DNA of 55,184 bases from Rhodospirillales bacterium. GTDB taxonomy: Bacteria; Pseudomonadota; Alphaproteobacteria; UBA8366; Aestuariispiraceae. Positions 24,751 to 33,872 of the stretch are shown piece after piece. How positions within the stretch are numbered: position 1 is the first letter of the stretch; each line of letters begins with the position of its first letter. The position numbers and the translations under genes are program-made. The DNA is taken from positions 1 to 55,184 of the forward strand of contig NZSA01000086.1 of the NCBI GenBank assembly GCA_002696645.1, given 5' to 3'. The notes beneath the pieces are model-generated. The model was not told the DNA's origin and made no database searches. It saw nothing but the letters and a program-made list of their open reading frames with translations.

Positions 24751-26208
24751 TCAGTTGGGGCGCGCCTCTTCTATGAATTCAACGGGGGTATGGTCAAAGT
24801 TTTGACCACTGTAAATCCCGTCAAAACCGCCCAATTCTTCTATTCTTTGCCTTTGGTGCTCAAAGGCCCGATCAGAGATCGCTGCGGGATCTTCAAATGT
24901 CTCTGTCAGTTTTGCGTGTAAGCGCGTTCGAATATCGGCATGTTGATTGGATAGGCCAAGGTCATTTGCCTCATGCGGATCTTTTTCCAGGTCGAACAAT
25001 TGTGCGGCGAAACCGGGATAGCAAATGTATTTCCAACGTCCGTCCCGGATCATCAAATATCCCGTAATAGCGCCGCCATCGTGATACTCACTCAGAACAA
25101 TGCGATTAGGATCATCAGGCTTTGTGGCCAAATGTTCCAAGCTTCTGCCATGTAAGGCTTGATCATTTTCCGAGAGCCCAAGCCCTGTCACCGTAAGAGC
25201 GGTCTGGTGAATATCAATTAAGCTGCATTGCGTGCTGCGAACCCCAACAGGAATCCCTGGCCCAGAGAGGATCATGGGGATACGGGTGGCTTCCTCATAC
25301 ATGGTCATTTTTGTCCAAAGGCCATGATGCCCATTCATTTCGCCATGATCAGACGTAAACAGAATGACTGTATCGTCCATATGACCGGAAGACTCTAAGG
25401 CTCCCAGGACATCACCAATTAGGGAGTCTACGAAGCTGCATAGCCCAAAGTAACAGGCCCGCGCCTCGTTGCGATGACGGTCGTCGGTAAAAAAGTCATC
25501 ATAGTTATTGTACGTGCGATTAGCGTTAAGGACCGGGTTGCGAAACTCTGTCTTAAAGCCTGAATAGCGGATTGGGGGCAGGCGATCTGGATCATAGAGT
25601 TGATAAAACGGTTCAGGACATGTCAGGGGGTAATGTGGGCGCAAGAATGATACAAACAGCGCCCAGGGTTTGTCGCTATCCGATGGTGCTTCTTTGGTAA
25701 GCCAATGTACCGCGCGATCTCGGACCGTCCTGTCATAGTCGGTATAGGGGTCATCGCCGATTTTTACACCATTGGCGAAGCCTGAAGGATCATAAGAGGT
25801 GTGATCCTGGCGGCGCAGAATGCCAAAGACCCATCCTTGCCCATCCTTCACATATAGCGGCACAATCTCGCGCGCAAAACCATGGTCTTCACCCGCTGCG
25901 CGGTAATGTAATTTTCCAATAGAGACGGTTTCGTGCCCCGCCGCTTTCATGCGATGCGCCCATCCCTTTTGTGCCCCGGTATAGGCTTGAGCATTGCTCC
26001 AATTTCCAGATTGGTAGGCATAGAGGCCTGTCTGGAAGGAGGCACGGGCCGGAACGCAGACGGGAGAGGGAGTATAGGCGGTTTCGAAACGAGTCCCTCG
26101 ATTTGCCAGTCGATCAATTACTGGTGTTTGACCAATGCCGCCATAGGCCCCAATACCCTCCAGCGTGAGTTCATCGACCATAATCACAAGAAAATTCCGC
26201 CCTGACAC
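24751..26208 (-). CDS. Sulfatase (formylglycine-dependent, choline-sulfatase-like)
   Basis: A 485-residue sulfatase. The modification motif C-x-P-x-R is present as CVPAR at residues 51-55, where Cys becomes formylglycine. The metal-binding start NFLVIMVDEL and the later FTSDHGEMNGHHG are also conserved. SPVCVPARASFQTG resembles choline sulfatase and related enzymes. I chose the GTG at 26208, with a GAGGGGGAAG site, because the family fold begins there; an ATG at 26319 overlapping the reductase gene would add 37 unconserved residues. No signal peptide is seen, so it is probably cytoplasmic. It would free sulfate from an organic sulfate ester imported or produced in this pathway. Confidence 0.88.
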   Translation of the reverse strand: MSGRNFLVIMVDELTLEGIGAYGGIGQTPVIDRLANRGTRFETAYTPSPVCVPARASFQTGLYAYQSGNWSNAQAYTGAQKGWAHRMKAAGHETVSIGKLHYRAAGEDHGFAREIVPLYVKDGQGWVFGILRRQDHTSYDPSGFANGVKIGDDPYTDYDRTVRDRAVHWLTKEAPSDSDKPWALFVSFLRPHYPLTCPEPFYQLYDPDRLPPIRYSGFKTEFRNPVLNANRTYNNYDDFFTDDRHRNEARACYFGLCSFVDSLIGDVLGALESSGHMDDTVILFTSDHGEMNGHHGLWTKMTMYEEATRIPMILSGPGIPVGVRSTQCSLIDIHQTALTVTGLGLSENDQALHGRSLEHLATKPDDPNRIVLSEYHDGGAITGYLMIRDGRWKYICYPGFAAQLFDLEKDPHEANDLGLSNQHADIRTRLHAKLTETFEDPAAISDRAFEHQRQRIEELGGFDGIYSGQNFDHTPVEFIEEARPN

Positions 26209-26302
26209 GTCTTCCCCCTCGCTCTGATGTTTCTGGAAAAACTCTGTATAAGCGCTACTCAACGAAAGCGAAGGCGTTTCAAATTCAGGCCCTTCGGTGC
26301 AC

Positions 26303-27388
26303 TCAGATATCCAATACAATTCGTCCCCTTGGCTGAGAACAACAGATCAAAACATTGCCTTCCTCTGCATCCTCCAAGGGGTCTTCAATATAGGTGACCT
26401 CTCCCTCCAGTAATGGGCACATACAGGTACTGCAAATGCCAGAGCGGCAGCTGAACTCGGGTGCTAGGCCTAGATCTTCTGCGAATTCCAAAAGCGATCC
26501 GGTGTTATTGTGCCAGAAACCAGTGACCCCTGATTTGGCGAAAACGACTTCAATTCCTCCGTCCTGACTTTGTTGAGGGGGCTGATCGGGGGCGGGTTTT
26601 ACGGACGCTGCCTCTACCAAAGACGTAGCGGAGCCAAAAAACTCGTATGATATGCGCGCGTCTGATATTCCGAGGGAACGCGTCAGATTATACATGGCCT
26701 TCATGAAGGGCGTCGGTCCGCAGAAATAGACCTCATAGTCATCCAGTGGTAGAAGGGACTGCAATAGTTCTTTCGTGATGTATCCAACAGAATGATGCTT
26801 GGCTGTTTCGATATCCGCAGGTGTTGGGGCACGATAGACGAAATGAACCTTAACACGGCTCTCATTTCCTTCTGAGAGGTTTAGTATCTCATCACGGAGG
26901 GCATGAATGTCGCCATTCTCGCAGGCATGCAGGAAAAAAACTGGACGCTGCGTCTCGATCAAACTGTGAAACATGGACACCAATGGTGTCAGGCCGACGC
27001 CTCCGCTCAACAGCAGCACGGGGCGATCCGATGCCTCGTTTAAATAGAATTCACCCCGCGGGGCGGCGACCTCTAAAATCGATCCCACATCGACCTGATC
27101 ATGCAGATAACACGATCCAATACCGGGTGGGGCATCAGGGGCATGAACTGGCGCGCCTTCCTTCTTCACAGTAATGCGATAGCCAGACTTATTCGTGACA
27201 TTGCTGGAGACGGAATAGGTTTTCAGGACTGTCTTTCCAGCTGTGCCTGGCACACGCACAGTGATGTATTGCCCCGGTTTGCAGGCTGTGACTTCCTGCT
27301 CATCCAAAGGTTCCAGGTAAAACGATGTGATGATCGTGCTCTCGCGAATTTTCCGCACGACTCGAAACGGCCGAAAACCTTCTGTCAT
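26303..27388 (-). CDS. FAD/NAD(P)H reductase with C-terminal [2Fe-2S] ferredoxin domain
   Basis: A 361-residue oxygenase reductase. The N-terminal FAD domain has TYSVSSN (FAD contact) and the NAD domain has LLLSGGVGLTPLVSM and the YFCGPTPFM motif. The C-terminal ferredoxin has C314, C319, C322 and a last Cys near 350 (CRSGICSTC). This is the order of the flavohaemoprotein-reductase-like oxygenase partners used by carnitine and betaine Rieske oxygenases. It starts four bases after the Rieske oxygenase stop, so it is almost certainly that enzyme's electron donor. Confidence 0.9.
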   Translation of the reverse strand: MTEGFRPFRVVRKIRESTIITSFYLEPLDEQEVTACKPGQYITVRVPGTAGKTVLKTYSVSSNVTNKSGYRITVKKEGAPVHAPDAPPGIGSCYLHDQVDVGSILEVAAPRGEFYLNEASDRPVLLLSGGVGLTPLVSMFHSLIETQRPVFFLHACENGDIHALRDEILNLSEGNESRVKVHFVYRAPTPADIETAKHHSVGYITKELLQSLLPLDDYEVYFCGPTPFMKAMYNLTRSLGISDARISYEFFGSATSLVEAASVKPAPDQPPQQSQDGGIEVVFAKSGVTGFWHNNTGSLLEFAEDLGLAPEFSCRSGICSTCMCPLLEGEVTYIEDPLEDAEEGNVLICCSQPRGRIVLDI

Positions 27389-27392
27389 AAAA

Positions 27393-28436
27393 TCACGCGG
27401 CTTCGACAGATTTTAATTTGCGCTCATCCTCGATCATTTGAGACAGCTTCTTGCGGAAGCGCAATTGGCCATTGTCAATTGCCAAGTCGATATTGGGATT
27501 GGTCTTTTCGTTCATCCCATTCTGCACAGCATTCAGGATAATGCGGTCTTCTTCAAACGCTTGCATAACGCCCTCGCTCATCATTTTTGACAGGGCTTCA
27601 TCCTTGGGACGGACATTGCGCAATTGGAACCAATAGTAGCGTGTCTTGCCGTCCGTCATGGGGGTCATGAAATTAAAGCTGTCCATGATAAAGGTTCTGG
27701 GATCGTCTGGACCATTCTTTCCGCCGGTGCCCGCTGGCTTAAAGACCGCACGGATGAAGGCGTGGCTGGGAAAGCGCACCTCGTAATGCTGCAACCGGTC
27801 ACAATTTCCCTCGAATTCTACGATTTTCTTGTAAAACGGGGCAGGTTCAACATCCATCATCCATCGCGAAACAACGACACACCCGTCTTGCACGTCTGTT
27901 TCCAGCGGCGTATCCCGTGTTGCATTCTGAGCAAAGGAAGTTTGATGGACCCATGCCACATGCGACGGATCCAGAAGATTGTCGGTTATATAGAGATAAT
28001 TGCAATCAACCTCCATCGCCTTGCCACGGTTTATGCCCCAGGTGGGATCGTCGAAATGCTCAATTTGGAAAATCTTTGCTGGGTCGGCTAAGTTTGGGTC
28101 CCCCATCCAGATCCAGGCAAGTCCATAGCGCTCTTCAATCGGATAGGACCTCACCGTGGCGTTTGACGGAACACGACCTCCGGCACCGGGGGCCGCGATA
28201 CAAGCGCCACTGCAGTTAAAGGTCAGGCCGTGATATCCACATTCAATCGCCTCTCCCTTCACCCGTCCCATTGAGAGCGGAAGTTTGCGATGCGGACAGG
28301 CATCTTCCAGGGCAAATAAGGTCCCAGACTGAGTGCGAAAGACACATATTTTCTCATTGAGCATGAGAATTTGGCGCGGGGTCTCGTCGATCTCGTCGCT
28401 CCACGCCCCTACATACCATGAGTTTCTCAAAAACAT
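27393..28436 (-). CDS. Rieske non-haem iron oxygenase, VanA-type
   Basis: A 347-residue oxygenase subunit. Rieske ligands are C47, H49, C66 and H69. The mononuclear iron motif is LLDPSHVAWVH near residue 190. The size and form match single-subunit VanA/dicamba-type O-demethylases, paired with a reductase immediately downstream. The operon continues with a sulfatase and a deacylase, so the substrate may be a methylated compound that also carries a sulfate ester or an N-acyl group. A 21-bp dyad at 28517-28537 lies about 80 bases upstream. Confidence 0.9.
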   Translation of the reverse strand: MFLRNSWYVGAWSDEIDETPRQILMLNEKICVFRTQSGTLFALEDACPHRKLPLSMGRVKGEAIECGYHGLTFNCSGACIAAPGAGGRVPSNATVRSYPIEERYGLAWIWMGDPNLADPAKIFQIEHFDDPTWGINRGKAMEVDCNYLYITDNLLDPSHVAWVHQTSFAQNATRDTPLETDVQDGCVVVSRWMMDVEPAPFYKKIVEFEGNCDRLQHYEVRFPSHAFIRAVFKPAGTGGKNGPDDPRTFIMDSFNFMTPMTDGKTRYYWFQLRNVRPKDEALSKMMSEGVMQAFEEDRIILNAVQNGMNEKTNPNIDLAIDNGQLRFRKKLSQMIEDERKLKSVEAA

Positions 28437-28516
28437 AATTCAGCCCTACATCCAATTGCGCTGTCGTATACATTACTGGATATAGGCTAGAAGGGCTTCC
28501 ACATTCTTCTCAATTA

Positions 28517-28537
28517 TTGTTTAGGTACACTAAACAA
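28517..28537. promoter_or_regulatory. Perfect 8-bp-arm dyad before the Rieske oxygenase operon
   Basis: TTGTTTAG-GTACA-CTAAACAA straddles the stop codon of the upstream LysR gene and lies 81-101 bases before the oxygenase ATG. It contains a T-N11-A LysR box (TTAGGTACACTAA). Position and form fit a LysR recognition-binding site. It could also act as a weak transcript hairpin. Confidence 0.6.
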
Positions 28538-29450
28538 GTCTTGGGCCACGTTTTGACCCAACAATCGAAATCCAGTCTAAAAACTCAATGGCAGAATCAG
28601 AGCTTAGGGCAGAGCCACTCCAGCAGACATAGTAGGGAAAAGGCATCCTTATTGCGGCGTCCGAAATACGGACAAGCCGCCCTTGAAGCAGGTCCTTCTC
28701 GACAAATGAATCCTGTCCCAAAGCAACACCATCCCCATTTGCCGCAGCCTCTAATGCCAGGCTGGAGAGTTGGAAGGTCGTTATTGGAACTTTCTTTGGC
28801 ATAGCAACACCACAAGCGCGAAACCAGTCTGGCCAACCAGGCGGGTCATTGTGCATTGGTTGCCAAGCAATAGCGATTAAGTCCAAGGAACGAAGCCCAT
28901 CTGGCGTGCAGGCTTCTGGATATTTTTCAAGATAGCTTGGTGAACAGACAGGATAGCAATGGTCCGTGAAGAGCACCTTGGAATGGGGAAACTTGAAGGC
29001 CACTTCGCCATATGTAAGGCGGAAAGTCGTATCAACCAGCCGCCTGTCAGGCTCAATATGCGTGCATTCCATGCGATAGGTTGTGCGTGCGTTGCTAGGC
29101 TTGAACGATGGCAGGTTGGGGTTCAGCCATTTGATCATCAGGGACGGCAATCCACTGATCGAGATGTCATGAATGTTCTGAGCATTCACAATAAGGTTCT
29201 GAGCCTCTCGCAGCGTCTCAAACCCTGCGGCAATCATATGGTGGTATGTCTTCCCAAACTTTGACAGTACCAAACCACGGCCATCCTTTTGGAACAGCGG
29301 GATTCCAACATGTCCTTCGATCTGCTTGATTTGCTGGCTGATTGCACCGGGCGTGACATTCAACTCACCCGCAGCGATTGAAACAGATCCTGAGCGCCCA
29401 ACTGCTTCAAACGCCAAAAGGGATCTCAAAGGGGGAAGCTTCGTGCTCAT
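28530..29450 (-). CDS. LysR-family (GcvA-type) transcriptional regulator
   Basis: A 306-residue regulator with the N-terminal winged helix (PPLRSLLAFEAVGRSGSVSIAAGELNVTPGAISQQIKQIE) and a GcvA-like effector domain. It is upstream of and on the same strand as the Rieske oxygenase operon, and divergent from the family-5 binding protein gene at 29661. It is well placed to control both. Its stop codon lies inside a perfect dyad that may be its own target site. Confidence 0.9.
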   Translation of the reverse strand: MSTKLPPLRSLLAFEAVGRSGSVSIAAGELNVTPGAISQQIKQIEGHVGIPLFQKDGRGLVLSKFGKTYHHMIAAGFETLREAQNLIVNAQNIHDISISGLPSLMIKWLNPNLPSFKPSNARTTYRMECTHIEPDRRLVDTTFRLTYGEVAFKFPHSKVLFTDHCYPVCSPSYLEKYPEACTPDGLRSLDLIAIAWQPMHNDPPGWPDWFRACGVAMPKKVPITTFQLSSLALEAAANGDGVALGQDSFVEKDLLQGRLVRISDAAIRMPFPYYVCWSGSALSSDSAIEFLDWISIVGSKRGPRLV

Positions 29451-29557
29451 TTCCTATCCCAAAATTTATTGGAGCCAGTATTCTCACCAACATTACATTA
29501 GAAAAACTACAATTTCGTTTAGGATTTGCCAATTGTAATCGCTATTAGACTTTGGCT

Positions 29558-29581
29558 AACTGTTCATTAAGAAAAACAGTT
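29558..29581. promoter_or_regulatory. Inverted repeat upstream of the family-5 binding protein gene
   Basis: AACTGTT (29558-29564) and AACAGTT (29575-29581) form 7-bp arms separated by 10 bases in the 210-base divergent region. It may be a regulator site or an early leader hairpin about 80 bases before the ATG. Confidence 0.35.
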
Positions 29582-29660
29582 CCTAAGCGGTTTAATCAGG
29601 GGGAAAATTGCCAGCAACGATGTTGCGCTCTTTTTTTCTATACACGGATGGGAGACTACA

Positions 29661-31211
29661 ATGACATTTGGAAATCTAAATCGGCGGACTGTTTTAGGCG
29701 GACTTGCTGGTGCCGGTGCAGTCGGCGCGCTTGGCATATCCCCAAAGCGCGCTAACGCGGCAAACAAAGGCGGTGCCTTTAGAATTGGCGTTGGAGACTT
29801 CAGCACCAGTGATACGATCGCCCCAACTGTCGCCGAAACTCGGTTTACCACCTATTTGAGCTTCCAGGTAAGAAACTGTCTGGTTGAGGTGGGTCCTGGT
29901 GGCGTTATCGTCCCTGAACTGGCCGAAAGCTGGGGGGCAAGCGCAGATCTTAAAACCTGGACCTTTAAAATTCGCAATGGCGTCGAGTTTCATAATGGGA
30001 AACCTCTCGTAGCTGCCGATGTGGTCTATTCTCTGAACCTTCATCGGGGGGATGACACGACCTCTGCAATTAAATCGGTTATGGCCGCGGTGAGCGACAT
30101 CAAGGCAACATCAGACCATGAAGTCGTTGTAACGCTCGATTCCGCAAATGCTGGATTCCCGTCGATCTTGGCGTATTTCCAAACCCAGATTGTGCAAGAT
30201 GGCGATAAAAATTTCGACGCCGGTATGGGAACCGGGGGATACATTCTGGAGAGTTTCGAGCCGGGCATTCGGTCAAAGGTGAAACGGAATCCAAATTACT
30301 GGAAGGCGGATCGCGCCCATTTTGATACGGTCGAGCTTATCGCAATTAAGGATGCCTCCGCCCGAACCAGCGCGATTACCACGGGCGAAATCGATGCAAT
30401 GAACTTTGTGGATACAAAGACGGCGAAACTCATTGCGCGCAACCCCAAGGTAAAAGTGATCCGCACGCCCGGGAAATCACACTATGCCTATTGTGTGCGT
30501 ACTGACACGGCGCCATTCACCAATCCCGATGTTCGCCTGGCCCTGAAATACGCAATAGATCGTCAGGATTATCTAGATAAGATTCTGAGCGGTTTTGGTA
30601 CCTTGGGAAATGATCAGCCAATCAATGCCGCTTATGAATATTTTAATCCGAACATCCCACAACGGGAGTATGATCCAGATCGTGCTAAATCCTTGATGGC
30701 AAAGGCTGGCATGAGTGGGGAAACCATCAAATTGCATGTCGCAGACACCCCGTTCTCCGGAGCAACAGATGGGGCGGTCCTGTTCCGCGAGCACGCCGCC
30801 AAGGCTGGTATCAACCTGGAAGTGGTGCGTGAACCTGATCACGGATACTGGAGCAATGTTTGGGCAAACAAACCCTTCTTTGCGAGCCGTTGGAGCGGGC
30901 GCATCAATGAAGATCTGATGTTCTCCACAGCCTATTCGAAAGATGCCCTTACCACCGGATGGAACGAGACTTTCTGGGACAATGATGCGTTCAACAAGAT
31001 TTTGATCGCCGCTCGCTCAGAAGTTGATGATGACAAGCGCCGTGCATTGTATTGGGAATGCCAAACCCTCATCAACGAAGAAGGCGGCATGATCGCGCCG
31101 GCCTTCGCGGATTTCGTTGATGCGGCTGCGGCGAATGTCGAGCATGGTGATCTATCATCAGATTGGGATCTGGATGGCGGCAGAGCGTCCGAGCGTTGGT
31201 GGTTCTCCTAA
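29661..31211 (+). CDS. ABC substrate-binding protein, family 5 (peptide/opine type), Tat-exported
   Basis: A 516-residue periplasmic binding protein. The N-terminus carries a twin-arginine signal (LNRRTVLGGLAGAGAVGALG), with cleavage near RANA. The mature chain has family-5 segments: LAESWGASADLKTWTFKIRNGVEFHNGKPLVAADVVYSL and later PFTNPDVRLALKYAIDRQ. Such proteins serve Dpp/Opp transporters for peptides, opines, nickel or other small ligands. The matching permeases are at 35025-36821 in the same gene line. A strong hairpin follows it. Confidence 0.9.
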   Translation: MTFGNLNRRTVLGGLAGAGAVGALGISPKRANAANKGGAFRIGVGDFSTSDTIAPTVAETRFTTYLSFQVRNCLVEVGPGGVIVPELAESWGASADLKTWTFKIRNGVEFHNGKPLVAADVVYSLNLHRGDDTTSAIKSVMAAVSDIKATSDHEVVVTLDSANAGFPSILAYFQTQIVQDGDKNFDAGMGTGGYILESFEPGIRSKVKRNPNYWKADRAHFDTVELIAIKDASARTSAITTGEIDAMNFVDTKTAKLIARNPKVKVIRTPGKSHYAYCVRTDTAPFTNPDVRLALKYAIDRQDYLDKILSGFGTLGNDQPINAAYEYFNPNIPQREYDPDRAKSLMAKAGMSGETIKLHVADTPFSGATDGAVLFREHAAKAGINLEVVREPDHGYWSNVWANKPFFASRWSGRINEDLMFSTAYSKDALTTGWNETFWDNDAFNKILIAARSEVDDDKRRALYWECQTLINEEGGMIAPAFADFVDAAAANVEHGDLSSDWDLDGGRASERWWFS

Positions 31212-31226
31212 ATACTGAGTGATTAT

Positions 31227-31263
31227 ACCCTGTTGGGGCAGTAGGTTACTGGTCCAACAGGGT
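31227..31263 (+). other. Stem-loop after the family-5 binding protein gene
   Basis: ACCCTGTTGG (31227-31236) and CCAACAGGGT (31254-31263) form a perfect 10-bp stem with a 17-nt loop, 15 bases after the stop. There is no immediate T-run, so partial termination or message protection between this gene and the enzyme genes is more likely than full termination. Confidence 0.6.
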
Positions 31264-31300
31264 TCAAATTCATTTCACTTTGTTTTACGTGAGAAGCAAG

Positions 31301-32707
31301 ATGTCCTTCATGACAGCTCATGCGACTGAAAAATCCACCTCATTTGAAGCGGCATTCAAAGAGATTGGGGAACTTTTTCCGTCTCAGTTTACACAAAGCG
31401 ATGCCATCCTTGAGCATCACAGCCATGGTGAATCCTGGCATCCAGCCGCCGCACCCGGCGGGGTTTTCTTTGCCGAATCCACGGAACAGGTCTCCCAGGT
31501 TGTCGCTCTGTGCAACAGGCATTCCGTGCCGATCATCCCGTTCGGCATTGGATCTTGTATCGAGGGGCAGGTTCAGGCCATTCATGGTGGCCTGACCATC
31601 GATTTAAGCAAAATGAACGAGATTGTCGCAATCCATGCAAGTGATATGGATTGCGTCGTCCAAGCGGGTGTAACGCGCCAACAATTGAATGAAGAATTGC
31701 GCGCCAGCGGTCTTTTCTTTCCCATCGATATTGGCGCCCATGCGACGATGGGGGGATTGGCATCGACGCGTGCCTCTGGCACGACCACCGTCCGCTATGG
31801 GACTATGCGCGATCTAGTTCTTTCAATGACTGTGGTTTTGCCCGACGGTGAGATCATAAGAACCGGACAGCGGGCTAGAAAATCATCAGCAGGCTATGAC
31901 CTCGCCCGACTATTCATTGGTTCGGAAGGGACGTTGTGTATCATCACTGAATTGACCGTGCGTTTGTTTGGCATTCCTGAGGAAGCCCAGGCGGGCATGT
32001 GCAGTTTCGAAACAATTGAAGGCGCCACCAAAATGGTGGTGGAGGCCCTTCAGCTTGGTTTGTGCCTTAATCGAATTGAATTGGCAGACTCGCTTCAAAT
32101 GTATGCGATCAATCGCTATAGCAAAACTGACCTGCCCGAAAAGCCAACACTGTTTCTGGACCTGACTGGATCGGTTGCGAATGTTTCTCATGACCTCGCA
32201 ATCCTGGAAGAGCTGGCGACAGACAATGGCGCGATATCGTTTGAGAAGGCAGAAAACAAGGATGCCTATAACGCATTGTGGAAAATCCGGCACGACGCTC
32301 TTTGGGCCTCCCGTGCTTTAAAGCCAGGGGCAAAGGGTATCTCAACGGATGTGTGTGTGCCGATTTCTCAACTGCCCCAATGCATCTCTTCAATTCAGGA
32401 TGTCGTCGCGGAATCCGGTTTGTTAGCACCCCTCGTGGGGCATGTTGGCGATGGGAATTTCCATCTGGTGCTTTTGTTTGATCCAGACAGCGAAGAAGAA
32501 TTCAAGATTGCTGAATCCGTCAATGCAAAGTTGGTTCGTATGGCGGTCGAGATGGGGGGCACCTGTACCGGAGAGCACGGCGTCGGTATTGGTAAAAAGG
32601 CTTATCTGGACATGGAGCTTGGCGGTGCTGTTGGGGTTATGCGCTCTATCAAACGTGCCATAGACCCAAAGAATATCATGAATCCCGGAAAAATTTTCGA
32701 TCTTTGA
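31301..32707 (+). CDS. FAD-linked oxidase (GlcD/D-lactate dehydrogenase family)
   Basis: A 468-residue flavoprotein of the VAO/GlcD family. The FAD-binding region has VPIIPFGIGSCIEGQ and DIGAHATMGGLASTRASGT; the C-terminus has GEHGVGIGKKAYL and the PKNIMNPGKIF ending. These enzymes oxidise D-2-hydroxy acids to 2-oxo acids. I chose the ATG at 31301; 31310 is an alternative. It is followed by an aminotransferase, so a hydroxy acid to oxo acid to amino acid sequence, or its reverse, is possible. It lies in a transporter-linked operon. Confidence 0.88.
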   Translation: MSFMTAHATEKSTSFEAAFKEIGELFPSQFTQSDAILEHHSHGESWHPAAAPGGVFFAESTEQVSQVVALCNRHSVPIIPFGIGSCIEGQVQAIHGGLTIDLSKMNEIVAIHASDMDCVVQAGVTRQQLNEELRASGLFFPIDIGAHATMGGLASTRASGTTTVRYGTMRDLVLSMTVVLPDGEIIRTGQRARKSSAGYDLARLFIGSEGTLCIITELTVRLFGIPEEAQAGMCSFETIEGATKMVVEALQLGLCLNRIELADSLQMYAINRYSKTDLPEKPTLFLDLTGSVANVSHDLAILEELATDNGAISFEKAENKDAYNALWKIRHDALWASRALKPGAKGISTDVCVPISQLPQCISSIQDVVAESGLLAPLVGHVGDGNFHLVLLFDPDSEEEFKIAESVNAKLVRMAVEMGGTCTGEHGVGIGKKAYLDMELGGAVGVMRSIKRAIDPKNIMNPGKIFDL

Positions 32708-32725
32708 GATGGGTGTGACACGGTC

Positions 32726-33838
32726 ATGACCAAGGTAAGTAATTTGATCCGCAAGGACGTCGCGGACCTGCCAAAATATAATGCCGGGCTCTCGCTGGAT
32801 CGATTTCAGGCTATGTACGGCATTCCCTGCTTGGCCAAATTGGACAGTAATGAAAACCCAACACCGCTGAGCGAAGCTGTGCTGGCGGCGATGCAATCTG
32901 TATTGGCGAGTGCCAATCGATACCCTGATGCTGGCGCGATGCATCTGCGCACCCTTTTGGGCCAGCGTGTTGGTCTGACCGCTGACCAGGTCATTATCGG
33001 CAATGGGTCTGAAGATCTAATTGGTGCCATCTATCGGGCCATATTAACGCCAGGCGATCATGTGGTGACCGTGTGCCCCAGCTTTGGTCTGCATGAATTT
33101 GCGGCGCTGTCTATGGGCGCAACAGCAGCAAAAGTTCCGTTCAATGATGATTGGAGCTTTCCAACTGATGGGCTGATTAACGCCATCACCCCAAGAACCC
33201 GTATCGTCATTTTCAGTTCGCCCTCAAACCCAGCTGGACCAGTGATCTTGAAAGAGGATCTGAACAAAATTCTATCGGTGCTGGACGAAAACACACTACT
33301 GATATTTGACGAAGCTTATGGGGAATTTGTCGCCGAACCGTATGCCTTTGACAGTGTCGCTGCGCTGGCAGAGGCAATATGCCCCTGGGCGGTCTTGCGC
33401 ACGTTCTCAAAGGCCTATGGTCTGGCTGGGCTGCGGGTTGGTTATGGATATATCAGCCATGCAGAACTCGTCGATGCGGTTGCCAAAGTTCGAAACCCAT
33501 TCACATCCAATCTTGTGGCTCTGGCCGCTGCCGAAGCAACGCTTGCCGAGCCAGAGATCTTGGCATCCACAGTGGCACCCTTAACGGAGCGGCGAAAATT
33601 GCTTTCGGATGGGTTGGAAGCGATGGGTTTCCACTGTGCTCCATCCCAAGCAAATTTTGTGTTCTTCGATACAGGACGTCCGGCGACAGATGTTGCAGAG
33701 GCGTTGCGGAAAAAGGGTGTCCTTGTGAAGGCTTGGTTGGAAGAACCTTACACTCAATTTGTAAGGGTCAGTGTTGGCTCTGCGGATGAGGTGAGTGCGT
33801 TTCTGAACGCTCTGCGTCAGATCGATAATCAGTCCTAA
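32726..33838 (+). CDS. Class I/II aminotransferase, HisC-like
   Basis: A 370-residue PLP enzyme close in form to histidinol-phosphate aminotransferase. It shows the N-terminal LDSNENPTP, the SSPSNPAGP substrate loop, IFDEAYGEF, and the PLP lysine in TFSKAYGLAGLRVGYG. It is 18 bases after the GlcD-like gene, far from any histidine gene, so it probably works on a catabolic amino or oxo acid rather than in histidine synthesis. No symbol is given for that reason. Confidence 0.88.
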   Translation: MTKVSNLIRKDVADLPKYNAGLSLDRFQAMYGIPCLAKLDSNENPTPLSEAVLAAMQSVLASANRYPDAGAMHLRTLLGQRVGLTADQVIIGNGSEDLIGAIYRAILTPGDHVVTVCPSFGLHEFAALSMGATAAKVPFNDDWSFPTDGLINAITPRTRIVIFSSPSNPAGPVILKEDLNKILSVLDENTLLIFDEAYGEFVAEPYAFDSVAALAEAICPWAVLRTFSKAYGLAGLRVGYGYISHAELVDAVAKVRNPFTSNLVALAAAEATLAEPEILASTVAPLTERRKLLSDGLEAMGFHCAPSQANFVFFDTGRPATDVAEALRKKGVLVKAWLEEPYTQFVRVSVGSADEVSAFLNALRQIDNQS

Positions 33839-33872
33839 ACCTTTGTAGTCCCTACCTAAGAGGCTGACTCTA

